Shown: piece by piece, positions 1 to 8,114 of the stretch
Layout: each line of letters opens with the position of its first letter
Position numbering within the stretch: the first letter of the stretch is position 1
Source of the DNA: an uncultured Porphyromonadaceae bacterium
Lineage (GTDB): Bacteria; Bacteroidota; Bacteroidia; Bacteroidales; Muribaculaceae
Length of the DNA stretch: 64,000 nucleotides
Direction: 5' to 3'
NCBI GenBank assembly: GCA_900541835.1
Contig: UQLL01000005.1
Coordinates: forward strand, 46,258-110,257
Position numbers and translations under genes: made by a program
Notes under the pieces: generated by a model
Database searches by the model: none
Seen by the model: the letters and a program-made list of their open reading frames with translations, nothing else
What the model was told of the DNA's origin: nothing

Positions 1-1160
1 ACCTACCCGCCCAGATTGAGATCCACGCCGAAGAGGGTAGCGAGTACAAGTTCCTCTTCGTGGCCAAGGGCGGTGGCTCGGCCAACAAGACATACCTCTA
101 CCAGGAGACCAAGGCCCTGCTCAATCCCGAGAAGCTCGTGCCCTTCCTGGTCGAGAAGATGAAGACCCTGGGCACCGCCGCCTGCCCGCCCTACCACATC
201 GCGTTCGTCATCGGCGGCACCAGCGCCGAGATGAACCTGGCCACCGTCAAGAAGGCCAGCGCCAAGTACTACGACGAGCTTCCCACCACCGGCAACGAGT
301 ATGGCCGCGCCTTCCGCGACGTAGAGCTGGAGAAGCAGCTCCTCGAGGCAGCACAGTGCATCGGTCTGGGCGCACAGTTCGGCGGCAAGTACTTCGCCCA
401 CGACATCCGCGTCATCCGCCTGCCCCGCCACGGTGCATCCCTGCCAGTCGGCATGGGCGTGAGCTGCTCCGCCGACCGCAACATCAAGGCCAAGATCAAT
501 AAGGAGGGCCTCTGGCTTGAGGAGATGGACAACAACCCCGCCGAGCTCATCCCCGCCGAGATGCGTCAGGCACACGAGGGAGAGGTGGTCAAGATCGATC
601 TCAACCGCCCCATGAAGGAAGTGCTCGAGGAGCTGGACAAGTATCCCGTCAGCACCCGCCTGTCGCTCCGCGGCACCATCATCGTGGGCCGCGACATCGC
701 ACACGCCAAGATCAAGGAGCGCCTCGACGCCGGCGAGCCTATGCCCGACTACCTCAAGAACCATCCTATCTACTACGCCGGCCCCGCCAAGAAGCCCGAG
801 GACATGCCCAGCGGCTCCTTCGGCCCCACCACGGCAGGCCGCATGGACCCCTACGTTGACCAGTTCCAGGCCGCCGGCGGCTCCATGGTCATGATCGCCA
901 AGGGCAACCGCAGCCAGCAGGTCACCGACGCCTGCCAGAAGCACGGCGGCTTCTATCTCGGCTCCATCGGCGGTGCCGCCGCAATCCTCGCACAGAACTC
1001 CATCAAGAACGTCGAGCTTCTCGAATACCCCGAGCTCGGCATGGAGGCTATCTGGAAGATCGAAGTCGAGGACTTCCCCGCCTTCATCCTTGTCGACAAC
1101 AAAGGCAACGACTTCTTCAAGCAGCTCAAGCCTCGCTGCGCCGCCTGCGGCCTCAAGTAA
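1..1160 (+). CDS. Class I fumarate hydratase, C-terminal part (5' end outside window)
   Basis: Interconverts fumarate and malate with a 4Fe-4S cluster in the cytoplasm. The reading frame is open from base 3, so the true start lies upstream; 385 residues are visible out of about 540 in the family. FVAKGGGSANKTYLYQETKALL-type sequence at the start of the visible part and the later RLSLRGTIIVGRDIAHAKIKE stretch belong to the catalytic and C-terminal fumerase domains of Fe-S hydro-lyases. The protein ends with Cys residues (RCAACGLK) before TAA at 1158. tamL begins 6 nt downstream in the same frame. A tartrate dehydratase of the same fold is less likely, because the subunits are fused in one chain here. 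Confidence 0.9.
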   Translation, partial: LPAQIEIHAEEGSEYKFLFVAKGGGSANKTYLYQETKALLNPEKLVPFLVEKMKTLGTAACPPYHIAFVIGGTSAEMNLATVKKASAKYYDELPTTGNEYGRAFRDVELEKQLLEAAQCIGLGAQFGGKYFAHDIRVIRLPRHGASLPVGMGVSCSADRNIKAKINKEGLWLEEMDNNPAELIPAEMRQAHEGEVVKIDLNRPMKEVLEELDKYPVSTRLSLRGTIIVGRDIAHAKIKERLDAGEPMPDYLKNHPIYYAGPAKKPEDMPSGSFGPTTAGRMDPYVDQFQAAGGSMVMIAKGNRSQQVTDACQKHGGFYLGSIGGAAAILAQNSIKNVELLEYPELGMEAIWKIEVEDFPAFILVDNKGNDFFKQLKPRCAACGLK

Positions 1161-1166
1161 CGGCAT

Positions 1167-3539
1167 TTGAACTGCAAGAGCAAACATACACTATATTCCG
1201 CGCTGGCAGCGGGAGCCCTCGTCTGGCTCCTGCTGCTTGCCGCGTGCTCTCCCGTCAGGCACGTGCCACAGGGCCAGTATCTGCTTGACAAGGTCTCCGT
1301 CACACTGCCCGACAGCGTCCGCCGCACCTCCGCGCTCAACCCCGAAGTGCTACAGACCTACGTCCGCCAGCTCCCCAACCACAAGCTCCTCTGGAAAGTC
1401 AAGATGCAGCTCGGCATATACAATATGTCGGGCCACGACTCCTCGCTCTGGTACAACCGCCTGCTGCGCAATCTCGGCGAGGCGCCTGTCATATACGACT
1501 CTACCCTCACCCGCCAGTCAGAGATGCAGATAGAGCGCTCACTGCGCAACCAGGGCTACCTCCACGCTACCGTCCGGGCCGACACCATCTTCAACGCCCG
1601 CAAGAGAAAAGTCAGGGTCGACTACCGCGTTGACCCCGGACCACGCTACCGCGTGCAGACGGTCGATTACGAGTTTGCCGACACCGCCTTGCGTCCTGTG
1701 GTGATGGGCGACACCGCCAGCTGGCCCATACAGCCCGGATCGCCGCTCGACCTCAACGCCCTCGACGCACAGCGCACCCTCATCGCCGACAACCTCCGCA
1801 ATCGCGGCTACTTCTCTTTCCTCCGCAACTTCATCACCTTCACCGCCGACACCACCGCTGGGTCTACCGCCGTCGCCCTCACCATGCGCGTCGCCCCGCC
1901 CCCCGGAGGCGCCGAACGCGACACCCTCGGCCTCGACATGTCCCGTCCCTGGTTCGTGCGCAACGTCACCTTCGTCACCGACTACGAGCCCGTGCGCGGC
2001 ACCACCTCCGCACCCTCCGAGCGCGACTCAGTGCATATCGACGGCTACGGAATCATCTACGGTCGCGACCACTATCTGCGCCCCAACGTCCTGATAGAAA
2101 ATTGCTTTGTGCGCCCAGGCCACCGCTGGTCCGCCCGGGCCATCGACAACACCTACCAGGCCCTGCAGCGCCTCCAGATCCTCAAGTTCGTCAACGTCCA
2201 GAGCGTACCCGTCGGCATGGAAATCGACGGTAAGCAGTGGGTCGACGTCTACGTCCTGCTCACCCCTGGCAAGAGCCAGACAATCGCGCTCGAAGTCGAA
2301 GGCACCAACTCCGAGGGAGATCTCGGCGTGGCTGCCTCCGTCTCCTACTCCCACCGCAACATCGGCCGCGGTTCCGAGACATTCACCACCAAGCTCAGAG
2401 GCGCGTACGAGAGCCTCAGCGGCAAGCCCGAAGGCTTCATCCACAATCGGTACATGGAGTACAGCCTCGACCTCGGCCTCTCCTTCCCCAAGTTCAAGGC
2501 CCCCTTCCTCAGCGAGAGTTTCAAGCGCCGCATCAATGCCACCACCGAGCTCAACATCGCCCTCAGCTACCAGGAGCGCCCCGAGTATACCCGCGTCATC
2601 GCCAACGCCGGATGGGCATACAAGTGGGTGGAGCGCCGGCACCGCACCAGCCACCTCTTCACACCTCTCGACATCGACTACGTCTACCTGCCCAAGTCCA
2701 CAATCAACTTCATCGACGACATCGCACCCAACAACCCGCTGCTCCGCTACAGCTACGAGGACCACTTCATCATGCGCCTCGGCTACAGCTTCTACCACAC
2801 CAATAAGCTTCCGGAGGCCCCGTCGCCATATCTGCAGGTACGGCAGAAGAACATCTTCACAATCCGCGCCAAGGGGGAGACGGCCGGCAACCTCCTGTTC
2901 GCCATCTCCTCCATTGCCAGCCACCGCAACTTCCACCAGGACCCCTACAAGGTTTTCGGCATACACTACTCGCAGTATGTCAAGGTCGAGGGCGACTACT
3001 CGTTGACGCACATCTTCGACCGTCGCAACTCCCTGGCCTTCCATGCCGCTTTCGGCATCGCCATACCCTACGGCAACTCCCGAGTTGTCCCCTTCGAGAA
3101 GCGTTTCTACGGCGGGGGCGCCAACGGCGTCCGCGGCTGGGACGTCCGCACACTCGGCCCAGGCTCATACCGCAGCCGAAACCTCGTCACCGACTTCATG
3201 AACCAATGCGGTGACATCAACATGCTCGCCAGCGTGGAATACCGAGCCAAGCTCTTCTGGGTGCTCGAACTCGGAGCATTCATAGACGCCGGTAACATCT
3301 GGACGATCCACAACTACGAGAACCAGCCCGGAGGAATGTTCCACTTCAATACGTTCTACAAGCAGATAGCGGCCAGCTACGGCCTCGGTCTGCGCATGGA
3401 CTTCACCTACTTCCTGCTCCGCTTCGACCTGGGCATGAAGGCCCACAATCCTGCGGAGGGAGCCGAGCCCTGGCCCCTCATCCACCCACGCTGGGGACGC
3501 GACCGCTCTTTCCACTTCTCCGTGGGTTATCCTTTCTAA
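1167..3539 (+). CDS. tamL: TamL-like lipoprotein of the Omp85/BamA-TamA family
   Basis: Outer-membrane Omp85 barrel with periplasmic POTRA-like domains, 790 aa. The signal peptide ends in a lipobox (LLAAC, Cys27), so the mature protein is a predicted lipoprotein, as in the Bacteroidota TamL subgroup. The surface-antigen barrel carries the family loop-6 motif as VRGW near residue 655 and ends in a terminal Phe (GYPF). The start is TTG: an in-frame stop (TAA 1158-1160) leaves only CGG and CAT before it, and no ATG precedes the signal peptide. It lies 6 nt after the fumarase gene and 12 nt before the phosphatase, suggesting one transcript. Role (assembly or export of outer-membrane proteins) is inferred from the family. 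Confidence 0.85.
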   Translation: MNCKSKHTLYSALAAGALVWLLLLAACSPVRHVPQGQYLLDKVSVTLPDSVRRTSALNPEVLQTYVRQLPNHKLLWKVKMQLGIYNMSGHDSSLWYNRLLRNLGEAPVIYDSTLTRQSEMQIERSLRNQGYLHATVRADTIFNARKRKVRVDYRVDPGPRYRVQTVDYEFADTALRPVVMGDTASWPIQPGSPLDLNALDAQRTLIADNLRNRGYFSFLRNFITFTADTTAGSTAVALTMRVAPPPGGAERDTLGLDMSRPWFVRNVTFVTDYEPVRGTTSAPSERDSVHIDGYGIIYGRDHYLRPNVLIENCFVRPGHRWSARAIDNTYQALQRLQILKFVNVQSVPVGMEIDGKQWVDVYVLLTPGKSQTIALEVEGTNSEGDLGVAASVSYSHRNIGRGSETFTTKLRGAYESLSGKPEGFIHNRYMEYSLDLGLSFPKFKAPFLSESFKRRINATTELNIALSYQERPEYTRVIANAGWAYKWVERRHRTSHLFTPLDIDYVYLPKSTINFIDDIAPNNPLLRYSYEDHFIMRLGYSFYHTNKLPEAPSPYLQVRQKNIFTIRAKGETAGNLLFAISSIASHRNFHQDPYKVFGIHYSQYVKVEGDYSLTHIFDRRNSLAFHAAFGIAIPYGNSRVVPFEKRFYGGGANGVRGWDVRTLGPGSYRSRNLVTDFMNQCGDINMLASVEYRAKLFWVLELGAFIDAGNIWTIHNYENQPGGMFHFNTFYKQIAASYGLGLRMDFTYFLLRFDLGMKAHNPAEGAEPWPLIHPRWGRDRSFHFSVGYPF

Positions 3540-3551
3540 TCTGAAAAAGCT

Positions 3552-4205
3552 ATGAAAAAACTTGTCATCTTCGACCTGGACGGCACCCTGCTCAACACCA
3601 TCACCGACCTCGGCAACTCCGTCAACTACGCCCTGGAGCAGATGGGGTATCCCACCCACTCCATGACCTCCTTCCGCTTCATGGTCGGCAACGGAGTGCG
3701 CAAGCTCATACAGCGTGCCCAGGTCGATGCCGACGAGGAGACCGTAGACAAGCTCCTCGAATACTTTCGAGAGCACTACGACCAGCACGACTGCGACCAG
3801 ACAGAGCCATACAAAGGCATCCCCGAGCTGTTGCGCGAGCTGGTGGACCGCGGCATCAACGTGGCCGTGGCAAGCAACAAGTACCAGTCCGCCGTGGAGA
3901 AGATCATCCGCCACTACTTCCCTGACATTCCCTTCGTGGCCGTGTGCGGGCAGACAGAGGGACGTCCCACCAAGCCCGACCCATCCATCATCTTCAGCAT
4001 CCTCAACGCCTGCCCCACACCCAAGGCCGACGTGCTCATGGTGGGAGATTCGGCCGTGGACATGGAGACCGCCCACCGTGCCGGCGTGGAATGCGTGGGC
4101 GTCACCTGGGGCTTCCGGCCTGTCAGCGAGCTCCGCAAGGCTTACGCCGACCACATCGCCTCCCTCCCCTCCGACATCCTCAACCGCCTCAACGACCCCT
4201 TCTGA
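3552..4205 (+). CDS. gph: HAD-family phosphatase, phosphoglycolate phosphatase-like
   Basis: Cytoplasmic HAD subfamily IA hydrolase of 217 aa. Motif I is FDLDGTLLNT (Asp8 nucleophile, Asp10), motif II is VAVASNKY, the lysine of motif III sits in RPTKPDPS, and motif IV is MVGDSAVDME. Residues about 15-80 form the helical C1 cap. The length and motifs fit Gph/PGP-type enzymes, but substrate cannot be fixed from sequence within this broad family (phosphoglycolate, pyrophosphate and sugar phosphates are all possible). It lies 12 nt after tamL, and its TGA is directly followed by the GTG of the acetyltransferase gene, so the three genes are probably co-transcribed. Confidence 0.8.
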   Translation: MKKLVIFDLDGTLLNTITDLGNSVNYALEQMGYPTHSMTSFRFMVGNGVRKLIQRAQVDADEETVDKLLEYFREHYDQHDCDQTEPYKGIPELLRELVDRGINVAVASNKYQSAVEKIIRHYFPDIPFVAVCGQTEGRPTKPDPSIIFSILNACPTPKADVLMVGDSAVDMETAHRAGVECVGVTWGFRPVSELRKAYADHIASLPSDILNRLNDPF

Positions 4206-4952
4206 GTGGCAATTCTTCCTGCGGACATACCCGCCTGTAAGCGCCTCTGGAAAGAGACCTTCGGCGACACCGACTCTTACATCGACCGCGTCTTCCGCAA
4301 CTGGGTCGCTCCTGCCTTTTCCGCCTGCACCCACGACGAGAGGGGAGAGGTGTCGGCCATGCTCTGCGCTCACGTCTTCGGCTTCACCGGTAACTACTTC
4401 GGCCTCTACCTGCACGGCCTCGCCACACGGCCCGACTGTCGCCGCCAGGGCCTCATGACCCAGCTCATCCGCAACGCCATCGACCGAGCACTTAAGGCCC
4501 GCTTAGACTTCCTCTTCCTGATCCCCGCCTCGCAGTCCCTGCGCGCATGGTATGCCACCCTCGGTTTCACCGATACCGCACCACGCTACTGGCTCTCGCC
4601 CGACGCCACTCCCGACCAGATCTCGCAAGTGGAATCGCCCCTGATGAAGATACGGAAGAGCCTTGTGGCGCCGCGCCTCGATCCGCACCACCCGCAGCTC
4701 CACGCCATCCGCGCCCAGCTGTCGCTGGAGAAAGACGAGGAGGCTGTCTCCATGGTCCATTCCGCCGAAGACGCCGCTGCCGTGCTGGAAGATATGGCAG
4801 AGAGCGGCGAACCCCCTCGCCAGTACCTCTACCCCTCGCAGATAGCCGCCGCCGACCCCGCCTCCCTCCGTTCCGAGCCATACGGCATGGCCTACCTCCT
4901 CTTCCCCCTCTTGCCCCCCGAATCCATCCACTTCCTCTACCTCATGGACTGA
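4206..4952 (+). CDS. GNAT-family N-acetyltransferase
   Basis: Predicted acetyl-CoA-dependent N-acetyltransferase, 248 aa. The GNAT core is at residues about 5-130: the beta4/alpha3 acetyl-CoA loop reads RPDCRRQGLMTQLI, preceded by LYLHGLAT, and LRAWYATLGF is the usual end-of-core motif. The C-terminal 110 residues form an extra domain like the one in Eis-type GNATs. The start is GTG immediately abutting the TGA of the preceding gene; the next Met lies inside the core, so GTG is preferred. Substrate unknown. Confidence 0.75.
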   Translation: MAILPADIPACKRLWKETFGDTDSYIDRVFRNWVAPAFSACTHDERGEVSAMLCAHVFGFTGNYFGLYLHGLATRPDCRRQGLMTQLIRNAIDRALKARLDFLFLIPASQSLRAWYATLGFTDTAPRYWLSPDATPDQISQVESPLMKIRKSLVAPRLDPHHPQLHAIRAQLSLEKDEEAVSMVHSAEDAAAVLEDMAESGEPPRQYLYPSQIAAADPASLRSEPYGMAYLLFPLLPPESIHFLYLMD

Positions 4953-5012
4953 CCATCGTCTTTAGCAACAGAGCCTTAACAAAGAGATAAGTCAAAACAA
5001 ATTCAATAAGAA

Positions 5013-5054
5013 AAAGGGCACGCACGAACTGGTGCGCACCCTTTGCTTTTTCTT
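5013..5054. terminator. Bidirectional intrinsic terminator
   Basis: AAAGGG/CCCTTT plus CGCAC/GTGCG stem separated by two mismatches, loop GAACTG. T-rich tracts follow on both strands (GCTTTTTCTT on plus; CTTTTTCTTATT on minus). It can end the tamL-gph-GNAT transcript and the short minus-strand gene at 5068-5226, whose stop is 14 nt away. Confidence 0.75.
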
Positions 5055-5067
5055 GCTTCCGTGACGT

Positions 5068-5226
5068 CTAATTTGCCATGAAGTAGCTCTCGGAGCTCAT
5101 GCCCGGCAGTACCATGCAGGTACGGGCGAATTGCCTGACAAACTCGAGCGCTGACGGCCGGGGACTTTTCCGGCACACGCCCGTTGCGGTGGCGTCGAGG
5201 ACAGCTGTTGCGGAATCCTTTGTCAT
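5068..5226 (-). CDS. Short conserved-type Bacteroidales peptide (52 aa)
   Basis: Small ORF with ATG at 5226 and TAG at 5068. The core reads PSALEFVRQFART, and the protein ends in FMAN. Short peptides with a Leu-Glu-x-hydrophobic-Arg-Gln-Phe-Ala-Arg core and a terminal Asn are, as I recall, widespread hypothetical proteins of Bacteroidales; no function is known to me. Support for a real gene: a T-tailed hairpin 14 nt after the stop on this strand and a 10-bp inverted repeat about 30 nt upstream of the start. No signal peptide or membrane segment is visible. Confidence 0.5.
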   Translation of the reverse strand: MTKDSATAVLDATATGVCRKSPRPSALEFVRQFARTCMVLPGMSSESYFMAN

Positions 5227-5256
5227 AGGCAGCAGAGATTAATTGTTAGCCATTGG

Positions 5257-5279
5257 TGTCGGGAACCACGTTCCCGACA
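5257..5279. repeat. Perfect 10-bp inverted repeat upstream of the short peptide gene
   Basis: TGTCGGGAAC and GTTCCCGACA around a 3-nt loop. Neither flank has a T-run, so it is not a standard terminator. It lies 31-53 nt upstream of the 52-aa gene and could be a leader hairpin or protein-binding palindrome. Confidence 0.6.
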
Positions 5280-5395
5280 TCTATATAACGCCCTTGTGCT
5301 TGCCTTATTGCCTGCTGACGCAAAAATACGCATTACGCCCTCTCGACGCGCAGATATGCCGGGAGGACAGTTATGAATCAGGCTCTTAACGTGAG

Positions 5396-5575
5396 TTAGG
5401 GATTTGATTTTCGTTGTTTTACATCTCGCACTATCATAACGATACCTATAGCAACGAAAAGCAAAATGCCAACAGATTTTATAATGTAGGATGTACTTAG
5501 AAAATTATCGTCCTTAGAAAGTAATCTGAGAACGGCTGCTGCGCAGATAATTACAATGTATTTGAGGTACTTCAT
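5396..5575 (-). CDS. Small membrane protein, two predicted TM segments (59 aa)
   Basis: Unrecognised. A start at ATG 5575 (MKYLKYIV) is preferred, because it follows the stop of the upstream gene by 7 nt and begins straight into a hydrophobic segment; the longer frame would overlap that gene. Segment one (YIVIICAAAVLRLL) and segment two (SVGILLFVAIGIVMIV) are separated by a short polar loop (KDDNFLS), and the C-terminus is basic (RDVKQRKSNP). It is AT-rich and forms a two-gene unit with the secreted protein before it. It could be a membrane anchor or partner of that protein, but nothing identifies a function. Confidence 0.55.
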   Translation of the reverse strand: MKYLKYIVIICAAAVLRLLSKDDNFLSTSYIIKSVGILLFVAIGIVMIVRDVKQRKSNP

Positions 5576-5582
5576 TACTATA

Positions 5583-6641
5583 TTACTCTGTGGAATCAAT
5601 GACGATAAAGCAAATCTCTCCAAAGTGTTCCTTTCCAACTTCTTCTCCCTTGAGAATTGCCGGCATGGTAATGATACCCTTTGATTCAAGAATATCAAGC
5701 AAGTCCCACATCACTTCATGATAGAATATAATTTGTCCCAATTTGAGTGAAGCAATATTGTGAGTCTTACTCCAAGATACACAATGCATCTTTACTGCAT
5801 TGCTTAAATTTGTTGTGATCGCCTTACATAGAAGGTCGATGGTGTCATTATTATTGCGATGGATTATTGGGATCAGGATGTTGCCATTGTCATCCGTAAG
5901 TCCCCAGCCGGCAATGGATTGTATAACCTCCTTGTTGTCAATTCGATTGCCTTGCGTCTGCATCACTTCCTTTGCAAAGGATATCATTTTTTTTGAGCTA
6001 AGCCAATATCCCAAATTGTCAGTCCAATTCTGATACAATGGCCCGTATCCGTTAGTTCCGATTTTGTCATGCTGTCGGCTCTCATACATTGCCCAATAGG
6101 CTCCCGACCATGTTCCGTGGTCCTCACAATTAAGGGGTGATGACAGGTATTCATCGCCCCACATATACCCATCAAGAAGATACGAAAAAACAAGACTGTA
6201 AGTCTGTTTGGAGTATCCGACTTTATTAAAAGCGGAAATTAGTTCTTTGATTTTCGGCTCAATTATAGGGAAAATGCTGTCTGCAAATTCTTTTGATTCT
6301 TGTCGAATTTTTTGTGTTTTGCTCTTTCCGAAAATATGCATCTTCGTTGAATATACATCGTTATTGCACGTCAACAAATCTCCGACTTCAAGCAGCCGGA
6401 GTTGGCTTTTGTTGTATTTGATTCCAAGTGAATCAAGTTTAGCCGTAGTTCCTGGCTGCGCAAAGGCACATAATATATCCCAATTATTGTCCGTGAGATA
6501 TTCGCTCGGATGATAATTGTTATAAGAGCAGAATGCCGAAAGGTCGAAAGATTTATAGGGTCGCCCAATAATCGAATCCTGGGTTTGGGCGATTAAAAGC
6601 ATTGGCAAAAACGCCAAGTACAATGTAAGAAAGAATTTCAT
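5583..6641 (-). CDS. Hypothetical secreted/periplasmic protein (352 aa)
   Basis: Unrecognised family. Starting at ATG 6641, an N-terminal signal peptide is clear (MKFFLTLYLAFLPMLLIAQT), so the product leaves the cytoplasm. The mature part is rich in aromatic residues and Asn (WDILCAF, WSGAYWAMYE, YQNWTDNLGYWLSS) and has one central Cys (SPLNCEDHG). Base composition is much more AT-rich than the flanking genes, as in the adjoining 59-aa gene, consistent with acquisition by transfer. A TAATTTTG -7-like box lies at 6679-6686. An alternative start is 6650 (MAQ). Confidence 0.6.
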   Translation of the reverse strand: MKFFLTLYLAFLPMLLIAQTQDSIIGRPYKSFDLSAFCSYNNYHPSEYLTDNNWDILCAFAQPGTTAKLDSLGIKYNKSQLRLLEVGDLLTCNNDVYSTKMHIFGKSKTQKIRQESKEFADSIFPIIEPKIKELISAFNKVGYSKQTYSLVFSYLLDGYMWGDEYLSSPLNCEDHGTWSGAYWAMYESRQHDKIGTNGYGPLYQNWTDNLGYWLSSKKMISFAKEVMQTQGNRIDNKEVIQSIAGWGLTDDNGNILIPIIHRNNNDTIDLLCKAITTNLSNAVKMHCVSWSKTHNIASLKLGQIIFYHEVMWDLLDILESKGIITMPAILKGEEVGKEHFGEICFIVIDSTE

Positions 6642-6678
6642 TTGTGCCATGAAATTTTGAAGTGTTGGTATTCAGGCA

Positions 6679-6686
6679 CAAAATTA
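6679..6686 (-). promoter_or_regulatory. Candidate -7 box for the secreted-protein gene
   Basis: TAATTTTG on the minus strand, matching TAnnTTTG, about 38 nt before the start. A good -33 TTTG is not evident, so support is moderate. Confidence 0.4.
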
Positions 6687-6729
6687 CTAATAATTTCCGG
6701 AATATAGGCAATGTCAGCGTGTCTTTTCA

Positions 6730-6879
6730 GGGCGGCTGATACTCAACCGCGTGTGGGGCTATGCCAGCTTCGCTGACTCCGAGGCTCTCAACGTGCAGAC
6801 CCCGCACCTGCGCCGCCTGCTGCCCGCCATCTCCGTCTCCATCGTCAACATCAAGAAGCGCGGCTACGTTCTCCAGGTT
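6730..6879 (+). pseudogene. Remnant of an OmpR-type response regulator DNA-binding domain
   Basis: The plus frame encodes GRLILNRVWGY, then a variable loop, LNVQTPHLRRLLP, and VNIKKRGYVLQV. This is the order of the winged-helix effector domain of OmpR/PhoB regulators (the leVWG, vHI-LRkKL and vrGvGY segments). The receiver domain and the first part of the winged helix are missing. The frame then runs without homology into the tRNA terminator. The 5' truncation coincides with the switch from AT-rich to GC-rich DNA at about 6715-6730. Confidence 0.6.
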
Positions 6880-6959
6880 GCTTTGGCGCGACGCACCCAT
6901 CACGTACCGCATCAGACTTTCGGCTTGACCCGTTTTAGCTCGCCCAGCATAGGCGAACT

Positions 6960-6995
6960 AAAACGAGGGCTTCGGAGTGATTCCGAAGCCCCTCG
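6960..6995 (-). terminator. Intrinsic terminator of tRNA-Ala
   Basis: On the minus strand, CGA plus GGGCTTCGGA pairs with its complement (one bulged base) and is followed by TTTT. It begins 9 nt after the tRNA 3' end. A smaller hairpin follows at about 6941-6958. Confidence 0.85.
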
Positions 6996-7003
6996 GGAGT
7001 AGG

Positions 7004-7077
7004 TGGAGCATACCAGACTCGAACTGGTCACCTCTTGACTGCCAGTCAAACGCTCTAGCCAGATGAGCTAATGCCCC
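7004..7077 (-). tRNA. tRNA-Ala(GGC)
   Basis: The acceptor stem GGGGCAT/ATGCTCC contains the G3-U70 pair that identifies alanine tRNAs. The anticodon loop CTGGCAG gives anticodon GGC (reads GCC), and the T-arm is ACCAG-TTCGAGT-CTGGT. The discriminator is A, and the following bases are CCT, so the CCA end is not fully encoded. Confidence 0.95.
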
Positions 7078-7109
7078 AACTTTGCAGTGTCAATTTCTCT
7101 TTGACGATG

Positions 7110-7141
7110 CAAAGTTACGCACTTTCTCCGACATGGCCAAA
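7110..7141 (-). promoter_or_regulatory. Promoter of tRNA-Ala
   Basis: -33 TTTG (7141-7138) and -7 TAACTTTG (7117-7110) with a 20-nt spacer, a near-ideal Bacteroidota housekeeping promoter about 33 nt before the tRNA. Confidence 0.75.
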
Positions 7142-7290
7142 TATTTCAGCAAAAAAATTGCATCTTTTCTCAAAGTTTTTTCTAACCCGTTATAATATAG
7201 GTATATACGAGGACGGGAGGTGGGCGAGAAAATTAGGGCGCCTGGATGAGGTTTCCCATGTAGAAATTGTCGGAAATATGTGGGCGGACG

Positions 7291-7324
7291 AAAATCGGGG
7301 CAGCCGCACACGGACGGCTGCCCC
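7291..7324 (-). terminator. Intrinsic terminator of the ECF sigma gene
   Basis: A perfect 10-bp stem GGGGCAGCCG/CGGCTGCCCC with an 8-nt loop, followed on the minus strand by GATTTTCG. It is 41 nt after the sigma-factor stop. Confidence 0.75.
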
Positions 7325-7364
7325 GTAGGGTAGGGTAAAAATGCGCAGGGTGACTGCAGGCGGG

Positions 7365-7955
7365 TCAGACGCTGAGGGCTATCTCTTTCTCGGAGGCGAT
7401 GCGGCGCAGGTTAAGCACGGCGTAGCGCATGCGGCCCAGGGCAGTGTTGATGCTCACGCGGGTCTCTTCGGCGATTTCCTTGAAGGACATGTTGCGGTAG
7501 AAGCGCATCGTGAGCACTTCGCGCTGTGGCTCGGGGAGGTACTTGATGAGTCCGCGCACGTCTTCGAGCAGCTGGCGGCTGATGATCTCCTCCTCGATGG
7601 TGGCCTCGGAGAGTTCCTTGCGGTTGAGTACGTCGGCCTCGGCCACGTCGCTGCTCTGCAGGTTCTCGGCCTTGGTCTGGCGGTAGTAGTCGATGATGAG
7701 GTTATGCGCGATGCGGGTTATCCAGGCGGGGAACTTGCCGTTTTCGGTGTAGCGTCCCTGCCGGATTGTGAGGATGGCCTTGACAAAGGTGTCCTGGAAG
7801 ATGTCGTTGGCGACGTCCTCGTTCTTGACGGTGCGGATAATGTATGCGAACACTTTGTCGCTGTACTTGCGTAGCAGCTGGTCGAAAGCGTCGTTGTCTC
7901 CTTGCGCATAAGCCTTGACCAACTCGGCGTCGGTCATGCTTTTTGTTTTTACCAT
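7365..7955 (-). CDS. RNA polymerase sigma factor, ECF subfamily
   Basis: Sigma-70-family factor of 196 aa with regions 2 and 4 only. Region 2 (residues about 22-92) includes DVANDIFQDTFVKAI and the region 2.3/2.4 stretch WITRIAHNLIIDYYR. Region 4 (about 130-185) includes LPEPQREVLTMRFYRNMSF and the helix-turn-helix SFKEIAEETRVSINTALGRMRYA. No anti-sigma gene is adjacent, and the gene appears monocistronic with its own terminator. Met at 7937 (MTDAEL) is an alternative start and begins nearer the conserved part. Target genes cannot be deduced. Confidence 0.85.
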   Translation of the reverse strand: MVKTKSMTDAELVKAYAQGDNDAFDQLLRKYSDKVFAYIIRTVKNEDVANDIFQDTFVKAILTIRQGRYTENGKFPAWITRIAHNLIIDYYRQTKAENLQSSDVAEADVLNRKELSEATIEEEIISRQLLEDVRGLIKYLPEPQREVLTMRFYRNMSFKEIAEETRVSINTALGRMRYAVLNLRRIASEKEIALSV

Positions 7956-8114
7956 TCTTGTTCCTATACTTTTGTTGGGTAGAGGTCAGTCGATAGGCAA
8001 TATGGGTTTAGTTCGTAATTGGGGTGGTTGGGTTTTATTGTTTTTCCGAATGTAAAATTACAAAATTTTTCGGCTCCGTGCAACAGGAAATGGCTTAAAA
8101 TTTCGTATCTCTTG

